A DNA stretch of 64,000 nucleotides from Seiridium cupressi. Lineage: Eukaryota > Ascomycota > Sordariomycetes > Amphisphaeriales > Sporocadaceae. The first letter of the stretch is position 1, and the number at the start of each line of letters is the position of its first letter. Shown here one piece after another: positions 46,854 through 57,895 of this stretch. The stretch lies in contig JARVKI010000066.1 in assembly GCA_036674765.1 (NCBI GenBank), positions 62,001 to 126,000 of the forward strand, in the 5' to 3' direction. The position numbers and the translations under genes are program-made. The notes under the pieces were generated by a model, which was given only the letters and a program-made list of their open reading frames with translations, searched no databases and was not told where the DNA came from.

Positions 46854-47933
46854 TTATTGGTTCTCCAAAACATCAAAGATCCCCTCCAACACCGGCGGCG
46901 CAGGCGGTGATGTTTCAACCTTCGATCCACGGTCAAAAGATTCAATTGTACCAATAGAGGCGCTGCCGGCGGGTGCCCCCGACGAGACCGTTCTGGATGG
47001 CCTAGGCTCAAGCATGCCTAGTCCGATTTCCTCGGCGCCGGAAGCGGACCGCTCGGCGTCAAGTGCCATGTCCAGCCTGGAAGTATGCCGTCGTAGAGAC
47101 CGAGGCCCATTTGAATCAGGAGTCATGGACAACGGTATTGGTGATGTAGGTGAAAGCAGAAGAGGCGAAGGAGAAAAATGAGGCGAAGAGGGAGAAAGGT
47201 GAGCGGACGAGGGAGAAGATAGCGAGGTAGGAGAGGCGCGGTCTTGTGAGTCCGAGGAAAGGTATTCGGTCTCTAGGAGCTGAAGAAGGTCCATGACTGT
47301 GACGCCGGCGGGCAAACTGAAATCGGGACGCGGGATCAGCCTATAAGCGGGAGATTTCCTTCGACCGTCAGCTACTAGCTGAGAAGTACCTGCGTTGGCG
47401 AGTTTATCCTGTCGTTTTGGCCGAGTCAACGGCTCCGGTGATTCATGATGTATTGCAGGAGCTGGAGATGGAGACCGGTCGTAAGCTTGTGTTGTATCGA
47501 CCTGCTTATGTGTGGGCTGGCGTTTCGGAGTCTCAGGGGCAACGGCCTGAACGGTCTGCGCAGCTCCCTGGATCTCCGGGCGTTGCCTCTGTCGTAGGGA
47601 GGGTGCCCTTTGGAACGCGGTATGCAAGCGAAGCTTCCCTCGTTGCGACTTGGATAGCTGCCGTTGCATGCCGTGTGCGGGCGGCAGCATACTCGCCCTC
47701 ACGGTGTTCAGCGAGTCAGCAGGATTCTGCGACTCAAATGCCGATACTGCTTGGGACACAGGCACATTCTGATGACCAGTGTGGTTCATCTCCTGGATGA
47801 GATAATGCAGCTGGGTCTCATCAAGATCGGCCAGCACCTCGTATAGGGATCCTAGCGAGGCGGAAGGCTTATGCTGCTTGCGGTGAGAGGGGGTAGTGTC
47901 GGTCATGATGGTTGAGGGCTTATGAGAGTCCAT
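46854..47933 (-). CDS. Ser/Pro-rich protein of unknown function
   Basis: A single open frame of 359 residues. The start could be the first Met or Met-10 (MTDTTPSHR). Residues about 25-55 (LGSLYEVLADLDETQLHYLI) look helical; another ordered patch is near 210-225 (VTVMDLLQLLETEYLSS). Between and after them the protein is low-complexity: Gln/Arg-rich, then many Ser-Pro steps around 240-270 (SPSSPHFSPSPLLLSPTSP). No signal peptide, membrane span or catalytic motif is visible. The Ser-Pro steps could be targets of proline-directed kinases. I do not recognise the family. The two ordered patches argue for a real gene. Confidence 0.6.
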   Translation of the reverse strand: MDSHKPSTIMTDTTPSHRKQHKPSASLGSLYEVLADLDETQLHYLIQEMNHTGHQNVPVSQAVSAFESQNPADSLNTVRASMLPPAHGMQRQLSKSQRGKLRLHTAFQRAPSLRQRQRPEIQGAAQTVQAVAPETPKRQPTHKQVDTTQAYDRSPSPAPAIHHESPEPLTRPKRQDKLANAGTSQLVADGRRKSPAYRLIPRPDFSLPAGVTVMDLLQLLETEYLSSDSQDRASPTSLSSPSSAHLSPSSPHFSPSPLLLSPTSPIPLSMTPDSNGPRSLRRHTSRLDMALDAERSASGAEEIGLGMLEPRPSRTVSSGAPAGSASIGTIESFDRGSKVETSPPAPPVLEGIFDVLENQ

Positions 47934-49362
47934 GATCGCCGGGCCTTCTGCGCTTTGTTGACTCGGTCTGCACTTCTATTGTGTGCACCGGTGGTGTAGT
48001 CCACTGAGATACAAGTCCACCGCACTGCCCCAGATGTGCCTCGCAGGTGGCTGACCAAACTTCGATCGTGGGCTGCAGGTATGGCTAGCGCTGCATGTCG
48101 CATGAACCTCCCCCCCCCACTCCTATTCCAAGCCCTGCGTAACCGACTATGTGGAGTCTACACGTGGTGATGAGGCGTATAGTCTCTGCCGCAGCGGGTG
48201 GAGAAGCAAAGCGCGAGGTGTGACAAATCAGGTGATTGATGTTCCATCCGGGAACGCGTGTGATAATGTGGTCGCTGGGTTCTGAGTTCCTTCTACCCCT
48301 TTTTTAAAAAGTTGCGCGATTTGGCTAATTAAACAGAGCGCCACACTTTAAATAACCCTGAGACTGTGGCTGCAAAGGAGCTTTAGTGCTGTGTTGCTGC
48401 CCCGCAGGCTACATGTACAGGGGCCATACCGACTGGGCTTGGGCCAGATCAGCAGCCAGTCCCAGCTTTCGATTAGTGGGGTTTCCATCAGTAAAGCATA
48501 AACAACGGCCGCCCTGTTACACCTCCAGAAATGGGAGCCAGTAGCTGCAAGTTGCGGATACATCGAGCTCTCTTCCTTTTATCCTAGAGGAAATGGATGT
48601 GCAATTACTCAGTATTTAACAGGAACAAGGATTGTGATTGAGTCTCCAGGTTCTTTACTACTACATCATGCTAATTACACAGGCAACGACTTCAAACTCA
48701 ACCGGACTCAAACTTCAATATGATGGCTCAGTCTGTGAAACATCGAGCGAGTCCCTGCTATATGACGTTGTGTCAGTCAGATGCTGTTACATACCTGTAC
48801 GTTAGAGCGCTACAGTGACACTGGACGTGGTCGCTTCACCTTCATTCATGAGCTATGTAAGAGCTGCAACATCCTATGTAATGGAATCTTGTTTCTCATT
48901 ATTCCTGCTGAGGGTGAATGGCTCTTAAGATGTGAGATTTGACGCCAGTGTATTGCACATATGTTGTTCGTGCAGGTCGTCGCGGGCACAACCAAACGAT
49001 GTTGATTCGTGATGCGCCAACATTCAGCGAAGGCTTATGGGACTAAGATGGCTGCATCTTTAGAGAACTGCGGTCTACTCTATGGGTCTTTACGATTGAC
49101 TGTATGATCCTGTTGGAAGTTCGCTAGGTATACACTTGAAGCCAATCTTTGTGGTCCCCATTCACCCCGTATGGAATCGGCTAGGGGCTCGACGCAGGGG
49201 TAATGATTTGTGATGGATTCTCGCAGGATAGAATGTCGCGCCCTTCAAATGGTACTCGCAATATTAACACACACACACACACACACACATATGTCCAAGT
49301 CATTTCATAGAATTTGCTTTCCAACATCTCATTGCTCAACTCATCTGTAGCGCTGACCTTAT
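47934..49362. other. Intergenic stretch with a CA microsatellite
   Basis: About 1.4 kb. Only the (AC)11 tract at 49267-49288 and a C9 run near 48110 stand out. Confidence 0.4.
49267..49288. repeat. (AC)11 microsatellite
   Basis: Eleven AC dinucleotides about 75 bases beyond the 3' end of the serine hydrolase gene. Confidence 0.9.
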
Positions 49363-50544
49363 TTACTCAACCTTGGCCCCTAGAGCCTCGTAGATTGCCC
49401 CTATGTATGCCTTCGAGGCTTTGTTCCCAATTAAGCTGTTTGACCTCACATTCATGGTATAAGCGATGGTGACGCGGCGACCAACATCCATGATACCAAG
49501 CGAGCCACCGGAACCGCCCCAGTATGCAGTTTTGCCCGCTGGCAACCATTCGTCCACCCACGAACCCCCATCTCCTGTCAAAGCATACCCGATACCAAAG
49601 CGGATGGGCACTCCGATAGCCAGATCCATACCATTAGATTGCTCCTCAAAGATCAATTCTACCGTTGGCTGGGAGAGTAAACGTTTGTGCTCAACGATGT
49701 CATCGGAACCGGCCAGCGTGATGGTAGATAGTATTGTGTTCAGCGCATGGGCGTTACTATATCCATTAGAAGCGCCTATCTCTCCATTCCTCCACGCCGG
49801 GGTGCTACCCATTCCTGGCGGCATGACAGGATTCCCGATCGCCTTGAGAAACAGAGGCCCAGGCTTGAAACCGGCAGGAGGTCCCGACGCGGGTGCTGCG
49901 ATGAACTCGGAGATACGCGGCCAGTCTTTTTCCAAGGCGCCTATCTGAAAGTCGGCCTCCAAAGGGCCAGCGATTCTCTCGGCGACAAACTGTTTCAAAC
50001 CGAGTCCTGTCACGCGTCGAACGATCTCACCGAGGAGATGGCCAAGATTCCAGGCATGATAAGCGGACGCCGTGCCGGGCTCCCACCACGGAGCTTGTGT
50101 AGCTAGTTTGGCCGTTGACGGGCCAACATCACAAACTTCTTCCATGGTGATCTTATCATCCCAGCCTGCGACTCCGGAGGTCTGAGATAGCAAATGGCGA
50201 ATCTCGATATTTCCTTTTCCGTTGGCGGCGAACTCAGGCCAATATTCGGAGACTTTATCATGGACCGAGATAGCACCACTGTCGACGAGCATCAGGACTG
50301 CGAGACTGGAAATCATCTTGGTGGTTGAGGCTATGGGGACGATGGTGTCCTCGGCCCAAGGACGAGTGCGCGCCTCATCGGCGTAGCCGCCCCACAGGTT
50401 GACGACATCCTCGCCATCCACGTTGACGGCAATGGACGCACCAATCTCGTCCCCCGAGTTGAGAAACCCCTGAAAAAGAGAGCGCACCTTCTGAAAGCGT
50501 GGCGAACAGTCTCCGTGCACTTCCGCCATTGTTGAGGACATCAA
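49363..50544 (-). CDS. Class-C beta-lactamase-like serine hydrolase (EstB/LovD-type)
   Basis: Single exon, 393 residues; Met-2 or Met-6 could also start. The S-x-x-K motif is STTK (S73, K76) after TIVPIA. The general base Tyr is probably Y162 in SAYHAWNLGHLLGEIV. The late motif WGGSGGS occupies the place of the KTG/HTG box. This set fits the PF00144 beta-lactamase-related esterases and acyltransferases (EstB, LovD), which hydrolyse esters or move acyl groups rather than act on antibiotics. No signal peptide or membrane span, so it is cytosolic by inference. It lies upstream of a DAL5-type transporter gene on the same strand, and the two might handle one compound. Frame intact. Confidence 0.88.
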   Translation of the reverse strand: MMSSTMAEVHGDCSPRFQKVRSLFQGFLNSGDEIGASIAVNVDGEDVVNLWGGYADEARTRPWAEDTIVPIASTTKMISSLAVLMLVDSGAISVHDKVSEYWPEFAANGKGNIEIRHLLSQTSGVAGWDDKITMEEVCDVGPSTAKLATQAPWWEPGTASAYHAWNLGHLLGEIVRRVTGLGLKQFVAERIAGPLEADFQIGALEKDWPRISEFIAAPASGPPAGFKPGPLFLKAIGNPVMPPGMGSTPAWRNGEIGASNGYSNAHALNTILSTITLAGSDDIVEHKRLLSQPTVELIFEEQSNGMDLAIGVPIRFGIGYALTGDGGSWVDEWLPAGKTAYWGGSGGSLGIMDVGRRVTIAYTMNVRSNSLIGNKASKAYIGAIYEALGAKVE

Positions 50545-51418
50545 AAGCGTAAAACGAGAGATGGCAGCCTACCCTGAGACACGACCTGAGATGGACTTCT
50601 GGCAATAACTGCTTCTAGTATCGCGATAATTGCGACTAGTGCTGTTGTTCCAACAAGACAAAGGGGCGTATGCTTGGTGATAGGAGGTCGTCTTATAGAA
50701 GGGATCAGTGCAAGAGATACCTACATAAGAATGGCGCCGTTATGAAGATGCATTTCAGCCCGAACCCTATTCAGGCTGCCGAGTAAAGGAGTGGAATGGC
50801 AGGAATGCGACTCGACGGGTGAGTCAATCCCGATACCGTGATCAGCGCAAATCACAGGCTACCTGTGCCGGCCGTATGATCCAGGCACTGAAGGACAAAT
50901 GATATTTTTGGATATCAGAGGTCCAAAGCATGACGGGATCCGTTGGTCTCGTTTAGCCTTCCCGGCGAGCAGAATAGGTTAGACCATGTCAGAGGGCAGT
51001 GGGGGTGGAGTTCTAGCGGGGTGCACATGCCGCCCTGAATTGGTGGACAGCGTATGCGTGTGCAGAGCCTTCCGTCAATTGAGTCTGTTCTCATGTCAAC
51101 ACTCGGCTCCGGTAAATGAGACCTTTTGACTTGAGATATCCACAGAGGAATATCGCTTGTGCCTGCGCCGAGGAAGGGTAGACCGGTGAGATAGGTGTTT
51201 TTGGGAAGCGACGCAGGCCTATGGCGGACTGGCTAGAGCTGGCGAGCGATTATGGTGGTGCAGGGGCTTTGCCATTCAAGAGCAGACTGGAAGCATTGGC
51301 GGCGTGCGACTTTCATAATCTATGTATACATACTGTAGTCATCTAAAGAATGCACGACGAAAGCACGGGCCAAAACTGTTCCCCGGTCAAATATCACATA
51401 CCCAAGCCCATCTCAAGG
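50545..51418. other. Intergenic stretch between hydrolase and transporter
   Basis: About 870 bases containing the promoter of the hydrolase gene on the minus strand. No motif identified. Confidence 0.4.
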
Positions 51419-53027
51419 CTAGTTGATATATCGAAATCGCGGGTGAAGATGACCAAGCGTCGCAACCTTCTCATCGGGAATTTCCAGGCGATAGTCACGT
51501 CCGCCTTCTTCACGCTTCTTATTTTCCCACTTTTGGTACGCTACAAGCGACAGTGATGCAACAATGACCGAAGCTGCGGTGGCCGTGTTCAACGAGTTTC
51601 CAATTCTGTAACCCGTACCAGCGTCGGTACTGATATAACTCCAAGTAGCTGCGATAGATCCTAATCGCACAATTAGCTTCGACGTCCATGAGATGTCCCT
51701 CGTGGGTGGTGCTTCGACTGACCCAGATTGGCAAACCCTGACACAGCACCATTTGCCACGTTTCTGATGGTATCCGGCGCAGCATTTGCTAGAGTCCAGC
51801 CAATTGTTAATGTCCCGAAACTGTACCCGCCTGCCGTGTTGAGGAAGACTGCTGCATAGCGTGCCTGGACATTGCTGGAGGCAAGCCAAATGGAGTACCC
51901 AATCACATTCAGCATGGCACATGTTGCGATGGCGATGCCATGCTTCTGGGTCTTCATCGTGATATAGGCGACTGCAAGACTAAATACCATGCCAACCAGA
52001 GGCGGCGGCACCGATAGCAATTGAATATCGATTGTGCTTCGGCCCGGATAGTTGAGACGCAGTATAGTCGCAGTATAAATAGACAAGCCCTGTACAGTGA
52101 TTTGATCACAGGTATAAATCCAAGCTCCCACAATGACGTTCACGTTGATCACACCTCGTTTCACGAGAGACCACGAAATGCGCTCCTTGTGTTCACGAAT
52201 ACCGGGCTGGTCATGGTAGATGCGTGCCATGGCTAGTGTTCGCTCGGTCTCACTGAATATGCGTGTCTGGGACGGGTCGGCGGGGAAAAGGTACAAAGAG
52301 ACCACCCCTAAGCCAGTCGTGATGATTCTAGATCACAAATTAGCGTCTTGCAAACCCTAAAAGGCTCAGGGTAAGCACACCCTTCAACCAAGAAAATGTT
52401 GCGCCATGACTGAATGCTGCCAATACTTCCCAACGCCAATAAGCCTGAGGCAAGCAAGCCCCCGAAACCACCAGCCAAGCCTGCTGCAGCCAACATGAAG
52501 AACGAAACTCGAGTCGTGACTTCGCTGCGGCGATAATAACGTGAGATGACATAACTCAATCCAGGGAATTGAAACGACTCGGTCAGTCCAAGAAGGAGGC
52601 GTATGACGTAGAAGCCGGCGCGATTATGAATGAAAGCCGTACAGAGTGTGACAAGACCAAACGCTATGCAGCTGATTGGAAGTATCAGAAAACCAAACTT
52701 CTTGACCGATAGAGAAGCTGGAATGTCGGCGAAGAAGTAGATGGCGTAGTACAAGCAAGCGCCGATATTGAAGCCGTATGTGCCCAGCTCCAAGTCTGCC
52801 TCCATGCCAGCCACCTTCGCGTTGCCTAGATTGGTGCGATCGAGGAAGGTTAAGAAGTACATCAGAAAAACCATGGGCAGTATGCGCAAGTCTTGCTTGC
52901 GGACAAGCTTAGCCTCTGCCACAGAATCAATCATGTAGCTATCTGCCAACGCTGCTGCGTCGATACGCCCGTCGTCAGCCGTGGCGACCGCATTGTCGAA
53001 TGCTTGTTTCTCAATTGACATGATCAA
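51419..53027 (-). CDS. MFS transporter, DAL5/allantoate permease (anion:cation symporter) type
   Basis: Three exons, 53027-52381, 52327-51723 and 51660-51419, give 497 residues; introns of 53 and 62 bases are GT-AG. The text RKQDLRILPMVFLMYFLTFL, DRTNLGNAKVAGM, then FFADIPASLSVKKFG and RLLLGLTESFQFPGLSYVIS is characteristic of the fungal DAL5 subfamily, which imports allantoate, nicotinate, pantothenate and similar anions. About 12 hydrophobic helices are visible, with a longer loop after helix 6 (FPADPSQTRIF). ANAAPDTIRNVANGAVSGFA is the usual late phrase. A plasma-membrane importer is likely; the substrate is unknown. The frame is intact. Confidence 0.92.
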
Positions 53028-53450
53028 TTTTGGGCCACTTGGTCAAATTACTGGTAATTGGGAGAGTGCAAAATGTCCTCGCTGTCGCAGGCACGTTTAA
53101 GTTTGAGTGTGGCTGCCTTCGAGCTAGTTCCCTTGAGAAGTTTGGCAGGGAAAAGAGCGGCCACCGCATATTTCCTAATCAACCAAAGATGTGGTACGCA
53201 TCCGACAAGAGTGAGGGATCCCGTTTGTTCTTATCTGTTTACAATACTTGGCATACATAATCTCGCAGCTACGTTGACAGGCAGGCCCACATAGCCCCGA
53301 ATGGCGCCTATCATTGTTCAGGGCCCAAGAGCAGAAGAACTCTCCAGGTTTGGTAAGTTCAGTAAGCTCCTGATGGTCTAGTCCATGTATCTTTTATCAG
53401 GTCGGTCTTGGCCTGCATGGCAGTAATCGCATCCTGGTCGAAAACATGAG
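53028..53450. other. Short intergenic stretch
   Basis: Upstream of the transporter gene on the minus strand and next to the probable LTR. No motif identified. Confidence 0.4.
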
Positions 53451-53660
53451 GGGCGGAAGCGGACCGGCCAAGCTAAATAAAGCAAGGGCGGAAGCGGACC
53501 GGCCAAGCGAAATAAAGCAAGGGCGGATAATACACTTGGTGTCAAGGGTTTCATATAGACAAAGGATTAGGGTCATATTTAATAAGAACAGGCTAAGTAA
53601 TAGTTGCAGCACTTCGTGCTACAACTGTTCTTTATCCCTTATCCTACCATACACCACGTG
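53440..53660 (-). mobile_element. Probable solo LTR (Copia-like)
   Basis: On the minus strand the order is GTTGTAGCAC-GAA-GTGCTGCAAC (hairpin 53603-53625, one mismatch), then an AT-rich stretch with TATATGAAACCC, then GC-rich tandem repeats. This layout recalls short fungal Ty1/Copia LTRs. No second copy or internal coding region is present. Boundaries are approximate. Confidence 0.4.
53451..53527. repeat. 35-bp tandem repeat, 2.2 copies
   Basis: The unit GGGCGGAAGCGGACCGGCCA plus 15 more bases occurs at 53451-53485 and 53486-53520 with one difference (T/G), then starts again at 53521. Confidence 0.9.
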
Positions 53661-56203
53661 ACACTTGGCTTACTGGACCACCTTTTGTCGGAAGTGGTGC
53701 TACAATATTAATGTTCTCAATTCTATTGTCATCATCATTAATGGAGAATACTCATTTAATGAGAGTCCGGTCATGTATGATACTTGTGGCTTCAATGTCT
53801 TATTCCGCGCATCTTCCTGTCTGAAACTCCGGAACCACTGTGGTCAAAATTCGTTCCTACTGAGGGCGTTGTCCAGTTGATAATCTTTCTTTGGCCGGGA
53901 ACCTAGATATGACGTAGCTACACGACATGTTCGTTGATATAACTCCAGCTGCTCTTACTCCCACGCTTGGATCTTCCTAGCACAAGCCTCTTGGTCGAAC
54001 GTGTCGGGCCAGCCGTGCTCACGGTATATCTGGAACTTCCCGACCCAAAACAGTCAGCTTGGTCCCATCCAGGAAGAGGATAGACAAATGATTTCATTAT
54101 TCTGGGAGGATATTTCAACTTTGCGGGTGGGGTATCTGCATCATAGCGGGACCCAGTGGTCCAACTGCTGAATGTTGGCCCGGGGGCAGGCCCGATCCCT
54201 CGGAGCTTGACAACGGGAGCGAGACGCGCCGGTCTACTCCAGACGGGGCTGATACGGCTGTCCGTAATCTGCTCCTGCAGGCTCAGCTCAAAGAGTTAGA
54301 GGACGAGATGGTCGGCCATTTCAACAGCATTGGTGGTTCTTGCGCCAACAAGTTACTCCGGTGGCAAGGCAAGACAGTAGCCATGGCCATCGAGTTACGG
54401 CGCCGCTAACCCCCACCCTCTGAAAGACCGATCGTTCCTTCGGCGGAAGTCTTTATGATCGCTCCACCCAATGTCGAGGCAGTCGTGACTGGTACGCATT
54501 CCAAGGACGTGCAGCCTACCGTTGCTATGGGGTGAGAAGCCTGTTTTCAACTAATTCCGCATGTAATAATCCTATCCCATAAAGGCACGTGCTTTCCGTA
54601 CATACCTATTAGTTAGATAGGCTCTAAACGCAGACAACAGTGGCTAATAGCAATCAACGTATAGGGTGTGGGGGTGGGTGGGGACTTGTGATTGATGATT
54701 ATATATGTAGACTGCGGTGTATTTATGCCATTTGACGTGGCTAGCTGCGACAAACCGCCACAATCTCCCATTGATCAGCTCATTCTGGTTGTCGAGTAAA
54801 GTACATCACTCACTACAGGTCTCGCTCTCCACTCCACAGTAGTGGATGACCACTGCACCCGTCCTTTTCCATCATACCCTCCATATCCCATACGTGTTCG
54901 TATCATCTCTCCCCAATAACCATCCTCTTCAATCATACTGTTGGAAGGTTCAATATTGATCAATTCGTGATTTGCTGGACCCCAAAATCAGTGTGGGCTA
55001 CAAATCAAAACAGCTGCAGGGTGTGCTCGTATTCAGTCCGAACAAAATCAAGACTCCCATCAAGTGACCCATTTTCGATAGTAGCTACAATTCCAAGATT
55101 TGATGACAACATCGGCCGTGTATGATATTCGCAACCATAGGCTGCTTGGGCATTCAGTCCAATGTACTAGCTTGCGTGTCATTCTTCACTGTCCTTCTGG
55201 GGCCACTCGACTTCCAACGTAATGGAAGGCAAGATTGAGCATGAGGGCGAATTGGGCAGATTCCTCGTAGAAGGAAGTGTACTAGATATCTAGGTAGACA
55301 TGCTTCTCTGACGACTTATGTCGAGTCTAGATCGACTGGGAAGTAAATATGATTGATGACGGGCTCAGTGACTTTCAGTGTTATAAGCGGCATTTCCTGC
55401 GCAATCTCTGTGTTTCGTTGAAGGCACATGAAACTACTTCCAAAATATATTTTGGAGCTGTAGGTTATGCTTAATAATCTGATGGGTGCAGTTGTACGGT
55501 GTAAACGCATTGTTATGACATCGAGATATATCTCAATAGCCACCTCCTGAACTCCATTCGGATGGTAATTAGTCTATATACTGGCTTCTAGATAAGTTAA
55601 TGGAACAATCCTGAGTTGGTACCAACTGAGGAATGACGCGGGCCTAACATGCTGATCTCTCATTAATCCCACACCAACGAAAGCGTTACACCAGAGTTGT
55701 TGAAACGCGAATGGTACCCACCTTGTCAGAGGCTTTTCTTTTGGTTGACGAGCACTTGTTCGCCATTCACTTACTTCTGCAAGTATGACTATGGTGTTAA
55801 TGCTATACTAACCTCTGTCCTCCTTCCCGTCCCTGGCAAGTGCCTGCCGAAACGTAAAAGGCTAACTTGAAAACCAAAGCAACGTATCCTACATTTATTA
55901 TTCTATGTGAAGCTGTCCCTTTGGTTTTGGCTGTTGATATAGGCGCGCTTTATGACCAAAGGTTCCGGCCTGTCGAGGCTTTTACATTTGTCATAGACCA
56001 ATAAGACTAAGTTTGCATGTGCTGTCGAGCATCCCAATTTCCAACAGCACAGCCCATAATGTTTATCAGTTATTCTAATGATGTTAGATAGCTCGATACG
56101 GCAACTGTTAAAAGGACATGTCTCTGGCACCAATCTCGCAAATAATCTTAATACTTACTCAGAACTACTGCTAATAGACCAGCAATCCACGTCGCCATAG
56201 TCC
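53661..56203. other. Gene-poor stretch with one coding-like fragment
   Basis: The plus-strand frame ending in TAA at 54407-54409 (from about 54137) reads AVRNLLLQAQLKELEDEMVG, amphipathic and protein-like, but with no start codon or known family. The rest (54410-56203) shows only short frames without motifs. A G-rich patch (GGGTGTGGGGGTGGGTGGGG, near 54664) could form a quadruplex. Confidence 0.35.
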
Positions 56204-57152
56204 TCACAGAGACATCATATCTTTCATATCCGCAACGGGCCCCATTGAGGGGTCCCATCTTGTCGGCCTGCCGTGCATGACCTTTTCCCACGCGGGACTC
56301 TTTGCCATTGTCTCAGCCCATCGCTGCAGCTCATGGGGAACGAGCTCGGTATTGCCAGCTTCGATGCAGCGCAGCACAAGTGGAAGGAGATGACTGTCAA
56401 GCGCAGTCGGGCCTATCCGGGTGCCAAAAGTCCACTCTGCCTCGTTACCGAAAGCGCCGCTTTGCCTGCGATGCTCTACAATCCCACCAAAGATGGTTTG
56501 CAGGTCTGTGCGTGCTTTCGCTACGATTGATGGCTGGAAGGCTATGCCGTTATTCTTATTGTGACTGGGTGATCGAAAGAGTCAATGCTGCAAACCAGAG
56601 ATGCCCAAGAAAAAGAAAGAAAAATGACGACTGGATCAAGTCTGAGAGAACAGGGGGGACATACAAGGTAAGCTTGTAATTGAGAGCAGCGCGGTATTTC
56701 GGGCTGATATCAGTCCTCTTGAGAATGTCCTCCACGGGTGAAGGGTTATGCTGCATCATCTCCGGCGTTGGGTTTCTGTTGCTGAACGACAGACCATAGA
56801 TAGCGTGCATCCGCCCGAGGAGGTTCCTAATGACGGGGGCGTGTTCCGCCGGCAACATCGCAGGATAGTGCTTCTCGGCCAAATGGATCGAGATGGAGAT
56901 GCTGTCTCTGAGTGGATGCCTTAGGACATTGCCTGCCATGGCCGGAACCTGGCCTTTGGGGTTCACCTGAACGACGTAATCCTCCATCAAATTCTCGTTC
57001 TCTTTGTGGTTGACGAAGCTGAGGGTAATCTTTCCGGGCGGCCGTGCATCATGCGTTAAAGGGCCGAGTTGGACGGCGTGGCGGGCCATCATAGAGTACA
57101 GAGAGAAAGGAGATGAATAGAGCGTGTACTCTGCTTTACTTAATTCAGACAT
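56204..57152 (-). CDS. Glutathione-S-transferase-like protein
   Basis: The first exon from 57152 gives AEYTLYSSPFSLYSMMARHA, then VNPKGQVPAM and LRDSISISIHLAEKHYPAML, the thioredoxin-like N-domain of GSTs with the conserved cis-Pro (QVPAM) and a Ser-Ile loop. The second part, 56533-56204, reads ARTDLQTIFGGIV, RIGPTALDSHLLPLVLRCIE and ELQRWAETMAKSPAWEKVM, the all-helical C-domain. The best in-frame splice is 56660-56534 (GT-AG, 127 bases, weak donor), giving 273 residues. The stronger GTATGT donor a few bases upstream shifts the frame. The N-domain matches the fungal GST-like group without a clear catalytic Tyr. Probably cytosolic detoxification. Intron borders are uncertain. Confidence 0.65.
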
Positions 57153-57895
57153 CCTGTCAGTGATCTAAGGTTGTCTTGGTGAATACTCTGCGAGACCAGA
57201 ACAATGAAGTACGCGCGCGCAGAGTGTAGATGTTATGTGCATCATGCCAAGCATCACATTTATCAGGTTACAAGACTCCGTTTCGCACCTCGTCATGCTC
57301 AGCCAGCAAGGGCGTGTTTGACAGGTCCGGCTCTGGTTGGATTTAGGTACATGTACTTAATTACATTTACTGTAAGACCCCGCAATTAGTGTAGAGGGGT
57401 AAAACGCGCATTCCGCTCCCAGCTGGTGTGGTAGATCACGTTGACAAGGCTGTTCGATATGGGACCAAAAAGTCTTCCTGATATTTTTCGTGGGCAATTT
57501 ACAAGTACACCTGTCCATCCAGCATCGTGACCTAGGTATTGCACGGGATGCATGGCTTCGTCGACAACTTTGCGCTTGCGCATGCATGTCGAACAGCACG
57601 GTCTCTTTATGCTTACTAGAGTTCAAGATGCTCATAATTCGCACAGTGCAGCAGACGCTGTAACTAGCACTAACTAACCTAGTGAATTCAGGCCATAAGA
57701 GAGAGAACGACGACCATTAAAATCTCTCAGCAGCTTGCCTTCGATCCGGTAATCTGATGCAGCAATCACTGCATTGAACACAATGTGAGTTGTCAGGCGT
57801 ATTGTTCTTGTCATGGACCCTACTAGATTCAACCTAACCCCTACTGGTTGGATGTCGGATTGCCCCGAATCTTGTGACACTTCGAAACGGGCCCT
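57153..57895. other. Intergenic stretch, nothing recognised
   Basis: About 740 bases between two minus-strand genes, with no motif-bearing frame. Confidence 0.4.

Noticed and set aside
47417..47846. Plus-strand frame of 127 codons opposite the Ser/Pro-rich gene
   Set aside because: It lies antisense to a longer frame with ordered protein patches and has no motif.
49466..50106. Plus-strand frames of 119-160 codons
   Set aside because: Antisense shadows of the serine hydrolase gene.
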